Shown here piece after piece: positions 26,171 to 35,414 of a stretch of DNA of 64,000 nucleotides (positions are counted from its first letter, which is position 1; the number at the start of each line of letters is the position of its first letter). Both the position numbers and the translations under genes were made by a program. The notes under the pieces are model-generated. The model had not been told where the DNA came from. It did no database searches and saw only the letters and a list, made by a program, of their open reading frames with translations. Origin of the DNA: Henriciella sp. (GTDB taxonomy: Bacteria; Pseudomonadota; Alphaproteobacteria; Caulobacterales; Hyphomonadaceae); contig JAEPOM010000009.1 in NCBI GenBank assembly GCA_017642885.1, positions 62,001 through 126,000 on the forward strand, given 5' to 3'.

Positions 26171-26703
26171 CGGGTCAGACCATCGGTTCCAGGAGGATTG
26201 GCGAAGGGCGCAAAAGCATCGCTGTCGCGCGTCTCTGCATAATGCGTGAGCGCCCAGACGACGGTGGGAAAGGCAAGTTCTGACCAGGGAATGTCTTTCC
26301 ACTCGACCAGTTTGACCTCTTCACTTTCCGGGCCGACGCCGTAATCGCCTTTCAAGTGGGCGCGGAACATGACCTGGACCTGTCCAATCCGGGGTACGGA
26401 ATAGACCGCGAGAAGGCGATCAATCTCGATATCTGCGAGGGCTTCTTCCTGGGCTTCCCGCATGGCGGCTTCCTCAACCGACTCACCAAGTTCCATGAAC
26501 CCGGCAGGAAGGGTCCAGAAGCCTTTTCGAGGCTCAATCGCGCGCTTGCAGAGCAGGATCTTGTCGCCTTTCAGAACCACCGCGCCCGCGACAATTTTCG
26601 GGTTCTGATAGTCGATGAAGTCACAGCGCTGACAAACGCGCCGCTCTTTATCGTCACCGATCGGTATTTCCAGGGCGAAATCGGGGGTCGCTTTGACTGT
26701 CAT
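26167..26703 (-). CDS. Nudix hydrolase with zinc-ribbon N-terminus
   Basis: A 178-residue Nudix protein. The Nudix box is complete: GFMELGESVEEAAMREAQEE (residues 68-87) with the REAQEE core. An N-terminal CQRCDFIDYQNPKIVAGAVV segment is like the linker after the NudC zinc ribbon, although only one CxxC is present. Such proteins hydrolyse NADH-, ADP-ribose- or CoA-like diphosphates; the substrate is undetermined. Cytoplasmic. Confidence 0.9.
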   Translation of the reverse strand: MTVKATPDFALEIPIGDDKERRVCQRCDFIDYQNPKIVAGAVVLKGDKILLCKRAIEPRKGFWTLPAGFMELGESVEEAAMREAQEEALADIEIDRLLAVYSVPRIGQVQVMFRAHLKGDYGVGPESEEVKLVEWKDIPWSELAFPTVVWALTHYAETRDSDAFAPFANPPGTDGLTR

Positions 26704-26759
26704 TTTTCTGTCAGCCTCTCGCTTTATGGGAGAATTCGATTGATCTGCACACGGTAAGT

Positions 26760-26771
26760 CTGTTTTTACAG
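26760..26771. promoter_or_regulatory. Short inverted repeat CTGT-N4-ACAG upstream of marR
   Basis: CTGTTTTTACAG lies about 36 bases upstream of the MarR start, with a further CTGAAACAG half-site at 26782-26790. Both the spacing and the promoter-proximal placement suit a MarR-type autoregulatory operator, but the symmetry is short. Confidence 0.35.
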
Positions 26772-26807
26772 TGCAGTGGGGCTGAAACAGGAACTAAGGC
26801 GGCGGGT

Positions 26808-27317
26808 ATGAGCAAGCAAGAGACGAGTACCGATTTTACGCTCGCGCGTTCCGTCACGCATTTATTGCACCGGGCGCAGCAGGCAGCTGTGAACGAGTCT
26901 GCAGCAGCACTTGCTGACAAAGGCCTGACCATTCGACAGTTCGCCGTGCTCGCCGCGCTCAATGATGATGATGGCCAAAGCCAGTCCAGCCTGGTTGATG
27001 TGACCGGCATTGATCGATCGACCCTGGCCGACATGGTGTCCCGGATGGAGAAAACCGGGCTCGTCCAGCGGGTGAAGTCCGAGGAAGATGCGCGGGCCAA
27101 GGCTGTTTCCCTGACCGATGATGGCCGCGCGGCCTTTAACGGGGCAGCGCCAGACGTGATGGCGGCGGATGAAGTCCTGACCGAAGAATTGCGGAAATCG
27201 CGCCGCGAAAGCCTGTTGCTCTCGCTCTCAGTCATCTCAGGTGACTATGAGGATGAAGAGGAAGAACCGCGCAAAGCGAAGAAGAAAAAGAAAAAGAAGA
27301 AAAAGAAGAAGAAATAG
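26808..27317 (+). CDS. MarR family regulator with polylysine tail
   Basis: A 169-residue MarR protein: LLHRAQQAAVNESAAALADKG, LTIRQFAVLAAL, the winged helix SQSSLVDVTGIDRSTLADMVSRMEKTGLV (two contiguous parts) and the wing KSEEDARAKAVSLTDDG. It is conventional to about residue 145. The tail is then an acidic patch (DYEDEEEE) followed by PRKA and twelve lysines up to the stop, encoded by an AAG/AAA purine tract. The ATG at 26808 follows AAGG by 8 bases. It is convergent with ccmD at a 4-base distance. Confidence 0.9.
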   Translation: MSKQETSTDFTLARSVTHLLHRAQQAAVNESAAALADKGLTIRQFAVLAALNDDDGQSQSSLVDVTGIDRSTLADMVSRMEKTGLVQRVKSEEDARAKAVSLTDDGRAAFNGAAPDVMAADEVLTEELRKSRRESLLLSLSVISGDYEDEEEEPRKAKKKKKKKKKKKK

Positions 27318-27321
27318 ACGC

Positions 27322-27471
27322 TCAGGCGTCGTCTTCGCGCTTCAACCGGTCCAGGCGGGCCTTCGACAAATGCACCTTTAGAAGGCTCAGCCCCACCATA
27401 AGGACGGGCAGGGCCACGCCGAGTATTGTGATCGACCAGATATAGATCGCGTCGTCTGCATAGTCGGGCAT
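27322..27471 (-). CDS. ccmD: Heme exporter protein CcmD
   Basis: A 49-residue single-span membrane protein (MPDYADDAIYIWS, then a hydrophobic helix to about residue 31, then a basic tail KARLDRLKRED). Size, topology and its position directly after ccmC (2-base gap) identify it as CcmD, the small subunit that helps release holo-CcmE from the CcmABC complex. It is too short for usual gene-finding thresholds. Confidence 0.9.
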   Translation of the reverse strand: MPDYADDAIYIWSITILGVALPVLMVGLSLLKVHLSKARLDRLKREDDA

Positions 27472-27473
27472 GG

Positions 27474-28241
27474 CTAGCTCCCCTCCAGCTTCAGGGCGAG
27501 ATGTCGGTCCGCCTGCTGGGTATACACTTCAGATCTCATCAGCATCAGGATCATCGCGGCTGCAAACAGGGTGTGGCCCCCAAAGCCCCACAGCAACTGC
27601 TGCAGATAGACCGGGTTCATACCCTCATCGTCTGCCTGCGGTTCCGGGGCGCCGATGCTGAGCACGCTGGACGGTTGGTGAATGGTGGTTGTTTGCCACA
27701 TATCGACCGAGACTTTGATGATCGGCACATTGACGATCCCAACCATTGCCAGGATCGCCGCTGCGCGGGCCGCTTTCTGGCGCGTTTCGAGCGCGGCCCG
27801 CAGAGCGATATAACCCAGAAACAGGAAGAACAGCACCAGGACGGACATCAGGCGACTGTCACCAAGAATGAGATTGTGCCACCCGGAGCCCCATCCCTTT
27901 TGGCCCCAGATCGACCCGGTAATGAAGCAAAGCGCTGTGTAGCCTGCGCCGATGGGAGCAATGGCACGCGCCGCGACGTCTGCGAGCTCGTGACGCCAGA
28001 TGTACCAGACGAAACTTGCCGCCGCGAGCGCGGCGTAGAGCCCCATGCAGAGCCATGCGGATGGCACATGCGTGAACATTGCGCGCATCAGGTCACCGCC
28101 TTGTCGCTCATCCGGTGGAACGACGAGCAGGCCATTGTACAGGCTCCAGCCGATCATCACGGCGCCGAGCCCAAAGCAGATCGGCACGGCGAGACGCGAA
28201 AACCGCATGAAGCGGAGCGGATTGGCGAGATAAGACAACAT
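27474..28241 (-). CDS. ccmC: Heme exporter CcmC with altered tryptophan-rich motif
   Basis: A 255-residue six-helix inner membrane protein that presents heme to CcmE in cytochrome c maturation. The axial histidines appear conserved (His58 in FTHVPSAW and His188 in TTIHQPS). The periplasmic WWD loop is unusual: the expected WGxWWVWDxRLTS pattern is replaced by WGSGWHNLILGDSRLMS, with a longer spacing between Trp and Asp and without the Trp-x-Trp-Asp core. The remainder (LVLFFLFLGYIAL) is typical. ccmD follows; ccmB lies 20 bases upstream. Confidence 0.92.
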   Translation of the reverse strand: MLSYLANPLRFMRFSRLAVPICFGLGAVMIGWSLYNGLLVVPPDERQGGDLMRAMFTHVPSAWLCMGLYAALAAASFVWYIWRHELADVAARAIAPIGAGYTALCFITGSIWGQKGWGSGWHNLILGDSRLMSVLVLFFLFLGYIALRAALETRQKAARAAAILAMVGIVNVPIIKVSVDMWQTTTIHQPSSVLSIGAPEPQADDEGMNPVYLQQLLWGFGGHTLFAAAMILMLMRSEVYTQQADRHLALKLEGS

Positions 28242-28261
28242 GCTGGACAGATACCCTCCCT

Positions 28262-28921
28262 CTACTCCGCCGCCAACCGCAAAGCCGCGCCCATGGCAGC
28301 GGGTGCGACACCAAGCGCAAACAGAGTACAGGCGCAGAGAAAGAGGAAACTTGGACTCCCCAGTCCTGCATCAACCATCTGCACGCCGAATATCAGCGCC
28401 GGAACATAGAGTGGGAGCGCGATCAATGCGATTAACAGACCGGCGCGGGCGACACTGGCGGACAAAGCCGCCGCGACGCCGCCCCAGAGGAAGAAAACCA
28501 ATCCGCCCAGTCCATAGCCTAACATGGCTGGGACCATCTTTTCCGGCGGTACGCCCAGCATGAACCCGATGAGCGGGGTGAGCAGCACCAACGGAAACCC
28601 CGAGACGAGCCAATGAGTGAGCGTTTTGATCGCTGCGATGAGCGAAATGGAGCCTGCATCCTGAAGCCAGAGATCGAGCGCGCCGTCCTGCAGGTCTGCC
28701 TGAAACACGCGCTCCAGCGTCACCATCGAGGAGAGCGCGAGCGCCAACCACAATATGCCCGGCCCCACGCGGCTCAAGAGTTCTGCCTCTGAGCCAAGCG
28801 TAAACGGCACCAGGGCAGCCGTGCCCGCGAAGAAACCGAGCGGAAGCAACACGCCCGCCCCGGACGCCCAGGCTTCAGATAGCGACGACCGAAAGGCCGA
28901 GAAGAGAGGAGACGGGTTCAT
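28262..28921 (-). CDS. ccmB: Heme exporter CcmB
   Basis: A 219-residue integral membrane subunit of the CcmAB ABC transporter in cytochrome c maturation. Family features include GILWLALALSSMVTLERVFQ and the DGALDLWL/LLTPLIGFMLG segments. The start at 28921 gives the normal family length; upstream in-frame ATGs would add a non-conserved leader. It sits between ccmA (52 bases upstream) and ccmC in a ccmABCD operon. Confidence 0.9.
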   Translation of the reverse strand: MNPSPLFSAFRSSLSEAWASGAGVLLPLGFFAGTAALVPFTLGSEAELLSRVGPGILWLALALSSMVTLERVFQADLQDGALDLWLQDAGSISLIAAIKTLTHWLVSGFPLVLLTPLIGFMLGVPPEKMVPAMLGYGLGGLVFFLWGGVAAALSASVARAGLLIALIALPLYVPALIFGVQMVDAGLGSPSFLFLCACTLFALGVAPAAMGAALRLAAE

Positions 28922-28973
28922 TTTGCACTTACCTGGGTCGGTGCTTGTCGTCTCAAAAGGCATATCGCTACAA

Positions 28974-29549
28974 TCAAAGCACAACCTCCCGGCTTGCGGT
29001 AACCGGCGCTTGCCCATGCAGCGCGGCGATCACGGCGCCTCCGGCGGCGCAATGTGTTTCGATCATACTCGCGAGGTGCGCCTGCCCATCTGTGTCCAGC
29101 GCATTAAAGGGCTCATCGAGTAGCCAGAGCTTGCGGTCCTGCACTTTCAATCGCGACAAAGCTGTGCGGCGCTTCTGGCCCGCAGACAGCATTCGGCAGG
29201 GAACGTCTGCTGGCCGCGTCATTCCCATGTCCGACAAGATGGCTGGCAGGTCTGCGTCGCTGCCCCAGACCTGCGCCCAGTGTTTCAGATGCGATCTGGG
29301 TGTTTCGTGCGCCTTCAGGCCGTTTGTGTGACCGATCCAGTGATGCAGGCCTTGGCGTTCCACCTGACCTGCCTGCGGTTCGGACAGGCCTGCCAATCGC
29401 CGCAAGAGGGTTGTTTTACCGGACCCATTGGCGCCGCGCAGGATGATCAACTCGCCCGCAGCAGCGTCGATTGATACGTTGCGAAACAAAATGCGTTCAC
29501 CCCGTACCGCGCCCAGGTCACGGCCGGTCATCAAGACTGGATCGCTCAA
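28974..29549 (-). CDS. ccmA: Heme exporter ATP-binding protein CcmA
   Basis: About 191 residues. This ABC ATPase has Walker A GANGSGKTTLLRR, signature LSAGQKRRTALSR and Walker B LWLLDEPFNALD. With CcmB it drives release of heme-loaded CcmE. I favour a TTG start at 29549, which has GGGAGA 6 bases upstream; the alternative is the ATG at 29531, which has no ribosome site. The frame continues far upstream antisense to acnA, but that part is a shadow. Confidence 0.9.
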   Translation of the reverse strand: MSDPVLMTGRDLGAVRGERILFRNVSIDAAAGELIILRGANGSGKTTLLRRLAGLSEPQAGQVERQGLHHWIGHTNGLKAHETPRSHLKHWAQVWGSDADLPAILSDMGMTRPADVPCRMLSAGQKRRTALSRLKVQDRKLWLLDEPFNALDTDGQAHLASMIETHCAAGGAVIAALHGQAPVTASREVVL

Positions 29550-29696
29550 ATTTGATCTCCCGTTGCGGCATCTTGTCCATACGCCGCATCCCCTGCCGAT
29601 TGCGTCTTTTCCACAGCCGGTATAGGAAGCGGGCGAGACGCGCGACGCCACGCGTATGCGCCTGTATTCACGCACAAAAGAGAGGTCCGATCGCCC

Positions 29697-32384
29697 ATGC
29701 CTTCCCTCGATAGTTTCAAGGCCCGCCAGACACTTACCGTAGACGGTAAGGATTACACTTACTACTCCCTCGATGCCGCAGCCAAAAATGGCCTCGGTGA
29801 CGTCTCCAAGCTCCCGGCGTCCTTGAAAGTCCTGCTCGAGAATATGCTCCGCAACGAGGATGGCACGACGGTCACGAAAGACGACATCACGGCGTTCAAG
29901 ACCTGGATCGAGAATGGCGGCAAGGTCACTCACGAAATCGCTTATCGTCCTGCCCGCGTCCTGATGCAGGATTTTACCGGTGTTCCGGCGGTGGTCGATC
30001 TCGCTGCGATGCGCGATGCGGCTCAGAACCTCGGCGCCAGCGCTCAGGCGATCAACCCGCAAGTCCCGGTTGATCTGGTCATTGATCACTCTGTCATGGT
30101 CGACAATTTTGCTGGCCCTGACAGCTTCAAGAAAAATGTCGACGTTGAGTATGAGCGCAATCAGGAGCGCTACGAGTTCCTGCGTTGGGGCTCTACCGCG
30201 TTTGAGAACTTCCGTGTTGTGCCTCCGGGAACCGGAATCTGTCATCAGGTGAACCTGGAATATCTCGGTCAGACCGTCTGGACCAAAGAGGTTGATGGCG
30301 AAACTGTTGCCTATCCAGACACATGTGTGGGAACAGATTCGCACACCACGATGATCAATGGCCTCTCCGTTCTCGGTTGGGGTGTTGGCGGGATCGAGGC
30401 AGAAGCCGCGATGCTCGGCCAGCCGGTCTCTATGCTGATCCCTGAAGTCATCGGCTTTAAGCTGACGGGCAAACTGCCAGAAGGCGCAACGGCGACCGAC
30501 CTGGTTCTGACCGTGACCAAGATGATGCGCGACTATGGCGTCGTCGCGAAGTTCACTGAATTCTTCGGACCTGGACTGTCCAACCTGACCCTGGAAGATC
30601 AGGCGACCTTGTCCAACATGTCTCCTGAGTTTGGCTCAACCTGCGCTTTCTTCCCGGTCGATCAGGACACTATCAAATACCTCACCAACACGGGCCGCGA
30701 CGCAGACCGTATCGCGCTCGTCGAAGCTTATGCCAAGGCTCAAGGGTACTGGCGTCCAGATATGGCTGATCCAGTGTTCACCGACACGATTGAGCTCGAC
30801 CTCTCCACTGTTGTCCCAAGCATTTCCGGACCGAAACGCCCGCAGGACCAGGTTTTGCTCTCAGAAGCCGACACTCGGTTTGCTGAGGCCATGGTCAAAG
30901 AGTTTGGCACCGCTGCAGATGATGCGACCAGCGTTCAGGTTGAAGGCGAAGACTTCTCGGTCACGCATGGCGACGTGTTCATTGCCGCGATCACATCCTG
31001 CACCAACACCTCAAACCCAAGCGTGCTCATCGCTGCGGGTCTGGTCGCGCGCAAAGCCGCTGCGCTAGGCCTCAATCGCAAGCCTTGGGTGAAAACCTCG
31101 CTCGCACCGGGCTCGCAAGTCGTGACGGATTATCTCGACAAAGCGGACCTGACCAAGGATCTCAACGCCCTTGGCTTTAACCTGGTGGGCTATGGATGTA
31201 CGACCTGTATCGGGAATTCCGGTCCGCTTCAGCCTGAGATTTCGAAAGCCATCTCGGACGGCAACCTGGTCTCTTGCTCGGTTCTATCTGGTAACCGGAA
31301 CTTCGAAGGCCGCATCGGCCCAGACATCAAAGCGAACTATCTCGCCTCGCCGCCACTGGTCGTAGCATACGCGATTGCGGGCTCGCTCAAGATCAACATT
31401 TCCACCGAGCCGCTAGGCCAGGACAAGGACGGGAACGATGTCTACCTGAAAGACATCTGGCCGACCTCCCACGAGATCGCTGAGATCATGGGCGAATGCG
31501 TGACACCGCAAATGTTTGCGGAACGCTACTCAGACGTCTTCAAAGGCGACAAGCAGTGGCAGGGAATCGAAGTCAGCGGTGGCCAGACTTATCGCTGGCC
31601 GATGGGCTCGACCTATGTTCAGAACCCACCTTACTTTGAAGGCATGACGGGCGACGTCGAAGCGCCTGAAGATGTTCACAATGCCCGCGTGCTGGCTCTG
31701 TTCGGTGACTCGATCACCACAGACCACATTTCTCCGGCTGGATCGATCAAGGCCTCAAGCCCGGCGGGTGAATACCTTCAAGGCAACCAGGTCAGCGTGC
31801 TGGACTTTAACTCTTATGGTTCGCGCCGTGGGAACCATGAAGTGATGATGCGCGGCACCTTCGCCAATATTCGCATCAAGAACCAAATGGTGCCGGGTGT
31901 TGAAGGCGGCGTAACCGTCCACCACCCAAGCGGTGACCAGATGGCGATCTATGACGCTGCAATGCGCTACATGGAAGACCGTGTGCCGCTGGTTGTGTTT
32001 GCCGGGAATCTCTACGGCAACGGATCTTCACGCGATTGGGCCGCTAAAGGCACGGTCCTGCTGGGTGTGAAAGCTGTTGTTGCCGGATCGTTTGAGCGTA
32101 TTCACCGCTCCAACCTGATCGGCATGGGCGTGCTGCCGCTTGAGTTTAATGATGGCGTCACCTGGGAATCGCTTGGTCTGAAAGGCGACGAGCAGGTCAC
32201 GATCGAAGGCATCAACCAGATCCAGCCGCGCCAGAAAGTTGATGTGCACATCACCAAAGCGGACGGTTCCAAAGTGGTCGCGAGCACGACGGTTCGTATC
32301 GATACCGACAATGAGCTCGACTATTATCGCAATGGCGGCATTCTTCACTATGTGCTGCGCAACCTGGCGAATGAGGCCGCATAA
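29697..32384 (+). CDS. acnA: Aconitate hydratase A
   Basis: An 895-residue aconitase of the IRP/AcnA type, interconverting citrate and isocitrate in the TCA cycle. The [4Fe-4S] cluster cysteines are Cys435 ([10 protein letters not shown]), Cys501 and Cys504 ([10 protein letters not shown]). Other blocks are [16 protein letters not shown]-like [20 protein letters not shown] and the swivel-domain [16 protein letters not shown]. It is full length with the ATG at 29697. It is divergent from ccmA, an arrangement common in alphaproteobacteria. Confidence 0.97.
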   Translation: MPSLDSFKARQTLTVDGKDYTYYSLDAAAKNGLGDVSKLPASLKVLLENMLRNEDGTTVTKDDITAFKTWIENGGKVTHEIAYRPARVLMQDFTGVPAVVDLAAMRDAAQNLGASAQAINPQVPVDLVIDHSVMVDNFAGPDSFKKNVDVEYERNQERYEFLRWGSTAFENFRVVPPGTGICHQVNLEYLGQTVWTKEVDGETVAYPDTCVGTDSHTTMINGLSVLGWGVGGIEAEAAMLGQPVSMLIPEVIGFKLTGKLPEGATATDLVLTVTKMMRDYGVVAKFTEFFGPGLSNLTLEDQATLSNMSPEFGSTCAFFPVDQDTIKYLTNTGRDADRIALVEAYAKAQGYWRPDMADPVFTDTIELDLSTVVPSISGPKRPQDQVLLSEADTRFAEAMVKEFGTAADDATSVQVEGEDFSVTHGDVFIAAITSCTNTSNPSVLIAAGLVARKAAALGLNRKPWVKTSLAPGSQVVTDYLDKADLTKDLNALGFNLVGYGCTTCIGNSGPLQPEISKAISDGNLVSCSVLSGNRNFEGRIGPDIKANYLASPPLVVAYAIAGSLKINISTEPLGQDKDGNDVYLKDIWPTSHEIAEIMGECVTPQMFAERYSDVFKGDKQWQGIEVSGGQTYRWPMGSTYVQNPPYFEGMTGDVEAPEDVHNARVLALFGDSITTDHISPAGSIKASSPAGEYLQGNQVSVLDFNSYGSRRGNHEVMMRGTFANIRIKNQMVPGVEGGVTVHHPSGDQMAIYDAAMRYMEDRVPLVVFAGNLYGNGSSRDWAAKGTVLLGVKAVVAGSFERIHRSNLIGMGVLPLEFNDGVTWESLGLKGDEQVTIEGINQIQPRQKVDVHITKADGSKVVASTTVRIDTDNELDYYRNGGILHYVLRNLANEAA

Positions 32385-32443
32385 CGCTGTCCTCACAGCC
32401 AAGTGAATTGATCCAAGGGCGAAGAAGCCGTTATGAGGTTCTC

Positions 32444-33094
32444 ATGATGCGTTTCTTCGCCCTTTTTGTATTCGCTGTATCTTCACTGGGAGCAGCGATG
32501 GCCGAGGCTGATCGCCCGGTGCTGGTTGAGCTATTTGCTAACCAGAACTGTCCAGCGTGCCCGAAAGCCCACCGGACAATGGCGCAGATGAGCGAAGAGC
32601 GAGACGATATTTTCGTGCTGACTTGGACGGTCAACTACTGGGACTATCTCGGAGATCCTGATCCGATGGCGTTGCCCGTCGCGAAAGATCGGCAAATGGC
32701 TTATACCGACCGGCTCAGTCTGCGCGCGCCTTATACGCCGCAGTCCTTCTATGACGGCGCGAAGGAATGTCCCGGAACGCGCAAGCGCGATATCCGCCGC
32801 AATATCAGCCAGCGTCAGGACGGCCGGACAGAGGATGCACCGCAATTAAGCTGGGATGGCGAGTATGTTCGCGTTGTTGGTGCGGATGCGACGGCGCTCG
32901 AACTGGTCATGATTGAATATCTCGCCGGCGATGCCAATCAGACGAACATGGTCAATCCGGTGATCAAATCAGAGTCGCTTGGCCTCTGGACGACCGCGGA
33001 TGATGCGTTTTCTGTCACCTGCGAGACTAGCTGCGCCATCCTCCTGCAAGAGCAGGATGTGGGCGAAGTGATCGATGTCTTACCGCTAAATTAG
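32444..33094 (+). CDS. DUF1223 family secreted thioredoxin-like protein
   Basis: About 216 residues with a cleavable signal peptide (AVSSLGAAMA before EAD). The mature N-terminus VLVELFANQNCPACPKAHRTM contains the family CPxC (Cys36-Cys39) in a thioredoxin-like fold. A second pair (TCETSCAIL) lies near the C-terminus. DUF1223 proteins are periplasmic with no assigned reaction. The ATG at 32444 follows GAGG by 5 bases; the extra upstream frame is rejected. It is convergent with phaR. Confidence 0.85.
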   Translation: MMRFFALFVFAVSSLGAAMAEADRPVLVELFANQNCPACPKAHRTMAQMSEERDDIFVLTWTVNYWDYLGDPDPMALPVAKDRQMAYTDRLSLRAPYTPQSFYDGAKECPGTRKRDIRRNISQRQDGRTEDAPQLSWDGEYVRVVGADATALELVMIEYLAGDANQTNMVNPVIKSESLGLWTTADDAFSVTCETSCAILLQEQDVGEVIDVLPLN

Positions 33095-33099
33095 TCGGG

Positions 33100-33675
33100 T
33101 CAGTGTTTGCGGGACAGCGCGTTGAGCTGTTCCTGCATGGCTTCCATCTGGGCGCGCAATAATTCGACAGCGTCTTCGCTGTCATCGTTTGCACTAGCCT
33201 TTTCCCCGCGCTTAGATTTTCGCGTATTGAGGCCAGGCGTGAACATGCGCACGGCCTTCTCGAACATTTCCATATTGGCGCGGGTTTGCTTCTCGACCAG
33301 CGCGAACGGATTGGCACCGCCCATAGCTTTGGTCCATCGCTCCTGGCTTTCGGAGAAACTGTTCATGCTCATCTCAAGCCAGGCCGGGAGCAGGGTCTGA
33401 GACTTGCCGCCATAGAAACCGATCAGCTTACGCAGAAAGTTCACAGGCAAGGCGCCTTCGCCCTTATTCTCTTTTTCGAAAATGATCTGAGTGAGCACTT
33501 GCCGCGTCAGGTCTTCACCGGTCTTGGCGTCGACGACTTCAAAGTCGACTTCTCTGCGAACCAGTTCCGACAAGTGATCAAGCGTTACATAGGATGAGGT
33601 CGACGTGTCATACAGCCGCCGATTGGCGTACTTCTTGATGATCACCGTGCCGGTTGCACCATTCGATTTAGCCAT
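33100..33675 (-). CDS. phaR: Polyhydroxybutyrate synthesis repressor PhaR
   Basis: A 191-residue regulator with the N-terminal PHB/PHA accumulation DNA-binding domain (VIIKKYANRRLYDTSTSSYVT, then LSELVRREVDFEVVDAKTGEDLT, quoted in parts) and the PHB accumulation domain (LRKLIGFYGGKSQTLLPAWLE). PhaR binds PHB granules and DNA and represses phasin and pha genes when polymer is absent. It is divergent from phaB across 173 bases containing a TGC/GCA palindrome. The ATG at 33675 follows AGGAC. Confidence 0.93.
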   Translation of the reverse strand: MAKSNGATGTVIIKKYANRRLYDTSTSSYVTLDHLSELVRREVDFEVVDAKTGEDLTRQVLTQIIFEKENKGEGALPVNFLRKLIGFYGGKSQTLLPAWLEMSMNSFSESQERWTKAMGGANPFALVEKQTRANMEMFEKAVRMFTPGLNTRKSKRGEKASANDDSEDAVELLRAQMEAMQEQLNALSRKH

Positions 33676-33807
33676 GTCCTGCCCTTTCTTAAGGCAAACC
33701 CCATTTACCCTGCCGCGGTCTTTTGCTGATCAGCGTCTGCGCGTTCCCCGACGAAAGTACGATTGCACTAAATGTCAGATACGTGCTTACATCTGATTGA
33801 GCGGTCG

Positions 33808-33833
33808 CAGCAAATTTTATGCTGCACAGCATA
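33808..33833. promoter_or_regulatory. Putative PhaR operator upstream of phaB
   Basis: A perfect inverted repeat TATGCTG-CA-CAGCATA (33818-33833) is overlapped by a second, CAGCA-N7-TGCTG (33808-33824). TGC/GCA-type symmetric sites are the known recognition pattern of PhaR-like proteins in other alphaproteobacteria. It ends 15 bases before the phaB start, over the likely transcription start. Confidence 0.6.
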
Positions 33834-33848
33834 TACGGAGGGAAGATC

Positions 33849-34574
33849 ATGTCCAGAACAGCGCTGGTAACAGGGGGCACGCGCGGAATCGGCCTGGCGA
33901 TCAGCAAAGGTTTGAAAGCTGCTGGCTACGCTGTCGCCGCCAATTATGGCGGCAATGATGAAGCGGCCAAAGCCTGCGAACAGGAAACCGGCGTCAAATG
34001 CTACAAGTTTGATGTATCGGACTATGATGCGGTGGGCGCTGGAATCGCAGCGATCGAAGCCGAACTCGGGCCGATTGATATCGTCGTCAACAATGCAGGC
34101 ATTACCTGGGATGGACCTTTCCATAAAATGAGCCTTGAGCAGTGGCAGAAGGTTATCGCGGTTGATCTGGACTCTGCTTTCAACGTCACCCGCCAGGTTT
34201 GGGAGGGCATGCGCGAACGTGGATTTGGGCGCGTCATCAATATCTCCTCGATCAATGGTCAGAAGGGCCAGTTCGGACAGGTCAACTATTCCGCGGCCAA
34301 GGCGGGATTGATTGGTTTCACCAAAGCGCTCGCTCAGGAAGGGGCCAAGAAAGGCATCACCGTGAACGTTGTCTGTCCGGGCTATATCGATACGGAAATG
34401 GTTCGCGCCGTTCCCGAAAAAGTGCTCGAGAGCATCATCGCAACCGTCCCTGTCGGGCGGTTGGGGAAAGCGGAAGAGATCGCCTCAATGTGCGCCTACC
34501 TCGCCAGCGAAGATGCCGCCTTCATCACCGGCGCTACAATGACCGTGAATGGCGCTCAGTACATCGCGAGCTAA
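33849..34574 (+). CDS. phaB: Acetoacetyl-CoA reductase
   Basis: A 241-residue SDR enzyme reducing acetoacetyl-CoA to (R)-3-hydroxybutyryl-CoA with NADPH, the monomer step of PHB synthesis. Motifs: TGGTRGIGLAIS (cofactor), VNNAGITWDGPFHKM, INISSINGQKGQFGQ and the catalytic YSAAKAG. The ATG at 33849 has a strong GGAGGG site; the open frame from 33819 is discarded. Neither phaA nor phaC is adjacent. Its stop interlocks with that of the convergent nuclease gene (CTAA, 34571-34574). Confidence 0.93.
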   Translation: MSRTALVTGGTRGIGLAISKGLKAAGYAVAANYGGNDEAAKACEQETGVKCYKFDVSDYDAVGAGIAAIEAELGPIDIVVNNAGITWDGPFHKMSLEQWQKVIAVDLDSAFNVTRQVWEGMRERGFGRVINISSINGQKGQFGQVNYSAAKAGLIGFTKALAQEGAKKGITVNVVCPGYIDTEMVRAVPEKVLESIIATVPVGRLGKAEEIASMCAYLASEDAAFITGATMTVNGAQYIAS

Positions 34575-35338
34575 TCAGCCTCCACGATTTGCAGATGCCT
34601 CGGATACGTCAGGTCGAGCTCCAGTTCTGAGATATAGCCTCGAACCCGGATCTCTGTCCCGACCGGCAGACCGCACGCCGTGCGTGCATCGCGCCGAATG
34701 CTGAGCGTGAGGTTAGCGCCTTGCAGGGCGCGGCGACAGGCCGGAGGATATCTGGTGTCTGTCGGAACGGGGAGCGCCACTCCGATGCGTCCATGGATAA
34801 TGCGGAAGCCACGCAGCGTTTGCGACACACCCCTGGCGTCCTGCACGCGATAGTCGGCGCTCGACCACAAGCCGGTCTCTGATGCCCGGGCCTCGGCTTC
34901 CAGGTTCATCAGTTCGTCCCCGCGCGCCGCGGTGTCTGGATAGAGCCGGACCCACGCACCGCCCCGTTCCAGCATTTCAGCGTTCAGCCAGACATCTGGA
35001 CCGGCCCCGTCAATGGTCACCACGTGCGCGAGCGCGCGGTCATAACGATCGCGGGTGATCCCGGGATAATAGAGCTGGACCCGTCGCCCAAGAGTGAGGT
35101 CTTCCAGAATACGCGCGCTCTCAGCGGCATAAGGTTCGGCCGGGCGGTCGCGTGGATAGAGCGCAGGCGCTTCGATGGACACCAGTCGCACACTCTGCCC
35201 GGTATCGAGGACGAGCGCATCGCCGTCGATCACGTTGACGACGCGTCCGGTCTCTCCTGGCTGCATGTCTGGCAGGGGCGATGCGCTCCCGCAGGCTGCT
35301 AGCAAAATGACAAGTCCCCCGATGACGCGGCGCGGCAT
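34571..35338 (-). CDS. Thermonuclease (SNase)-like lipoprotein
   Basis: A 255-residue lipoprotein (lipobox LAAC, Cys16) with an SNase-like domain. The nuclease core is visible in VNVIDGDALVLDTGQSVRLVSIEAP, containing the catalytic Arg and Glu, and TRDRYDRALAHV with the second Arg (short quotes of separate strands). A C-terminal extension of about 90 residues (YRVQDARGVSQTL onward) is an additional OB-like domain. It would act in the periplasm on extracellular or released nucleic acid. Convergent with phaB. Confidence 0.82.
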   Translation of the reverse strand: MPRRVIGGLVILLAACGSASPLPDMQPGETGRVVNVIDGDALVLDTGQSVRLVSIEAPALYPRDRPAEPYAAESARILEDLTLGRRVQLYYPGITRDRYDRALAHVVTIDGAGPDVWLNAEMLERGGAWVRLYPDTAARGDELMNLEAEARASETGLWSSADYRVQDARGVSQTLRGFRIIHGRIGVALPVPTDTRYPPACRRALQGANLTLSIRRDARTACGLPVGTEIRVRGYISELELDLTYPRHLQIVEAD

Positions 35339-35414
35339 CTTTCCTCGGCGATCTGTCCCCTTGATTGATATTTCGCAGCTTTAGCACACTGGCCTACATG
35401 CGATAGGATCAGCG

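Noticed and set aside
27501-28409. 302-codon plus-strand frame across ccmC and ccmB
   Set aside because: Antisense shadow with His/Arg/Gln-rich, non-conserved translation; ccmC and ccmB on the minus strand are clearly real.
29550-30344. Long N-terminal extension of ccmA antisense to acnA
   Set aside because: The 456-codon frame covers acnA on the opposite strand; CcmA homology begins near 29531-29549 and a ribosome site precedes the TTG there.
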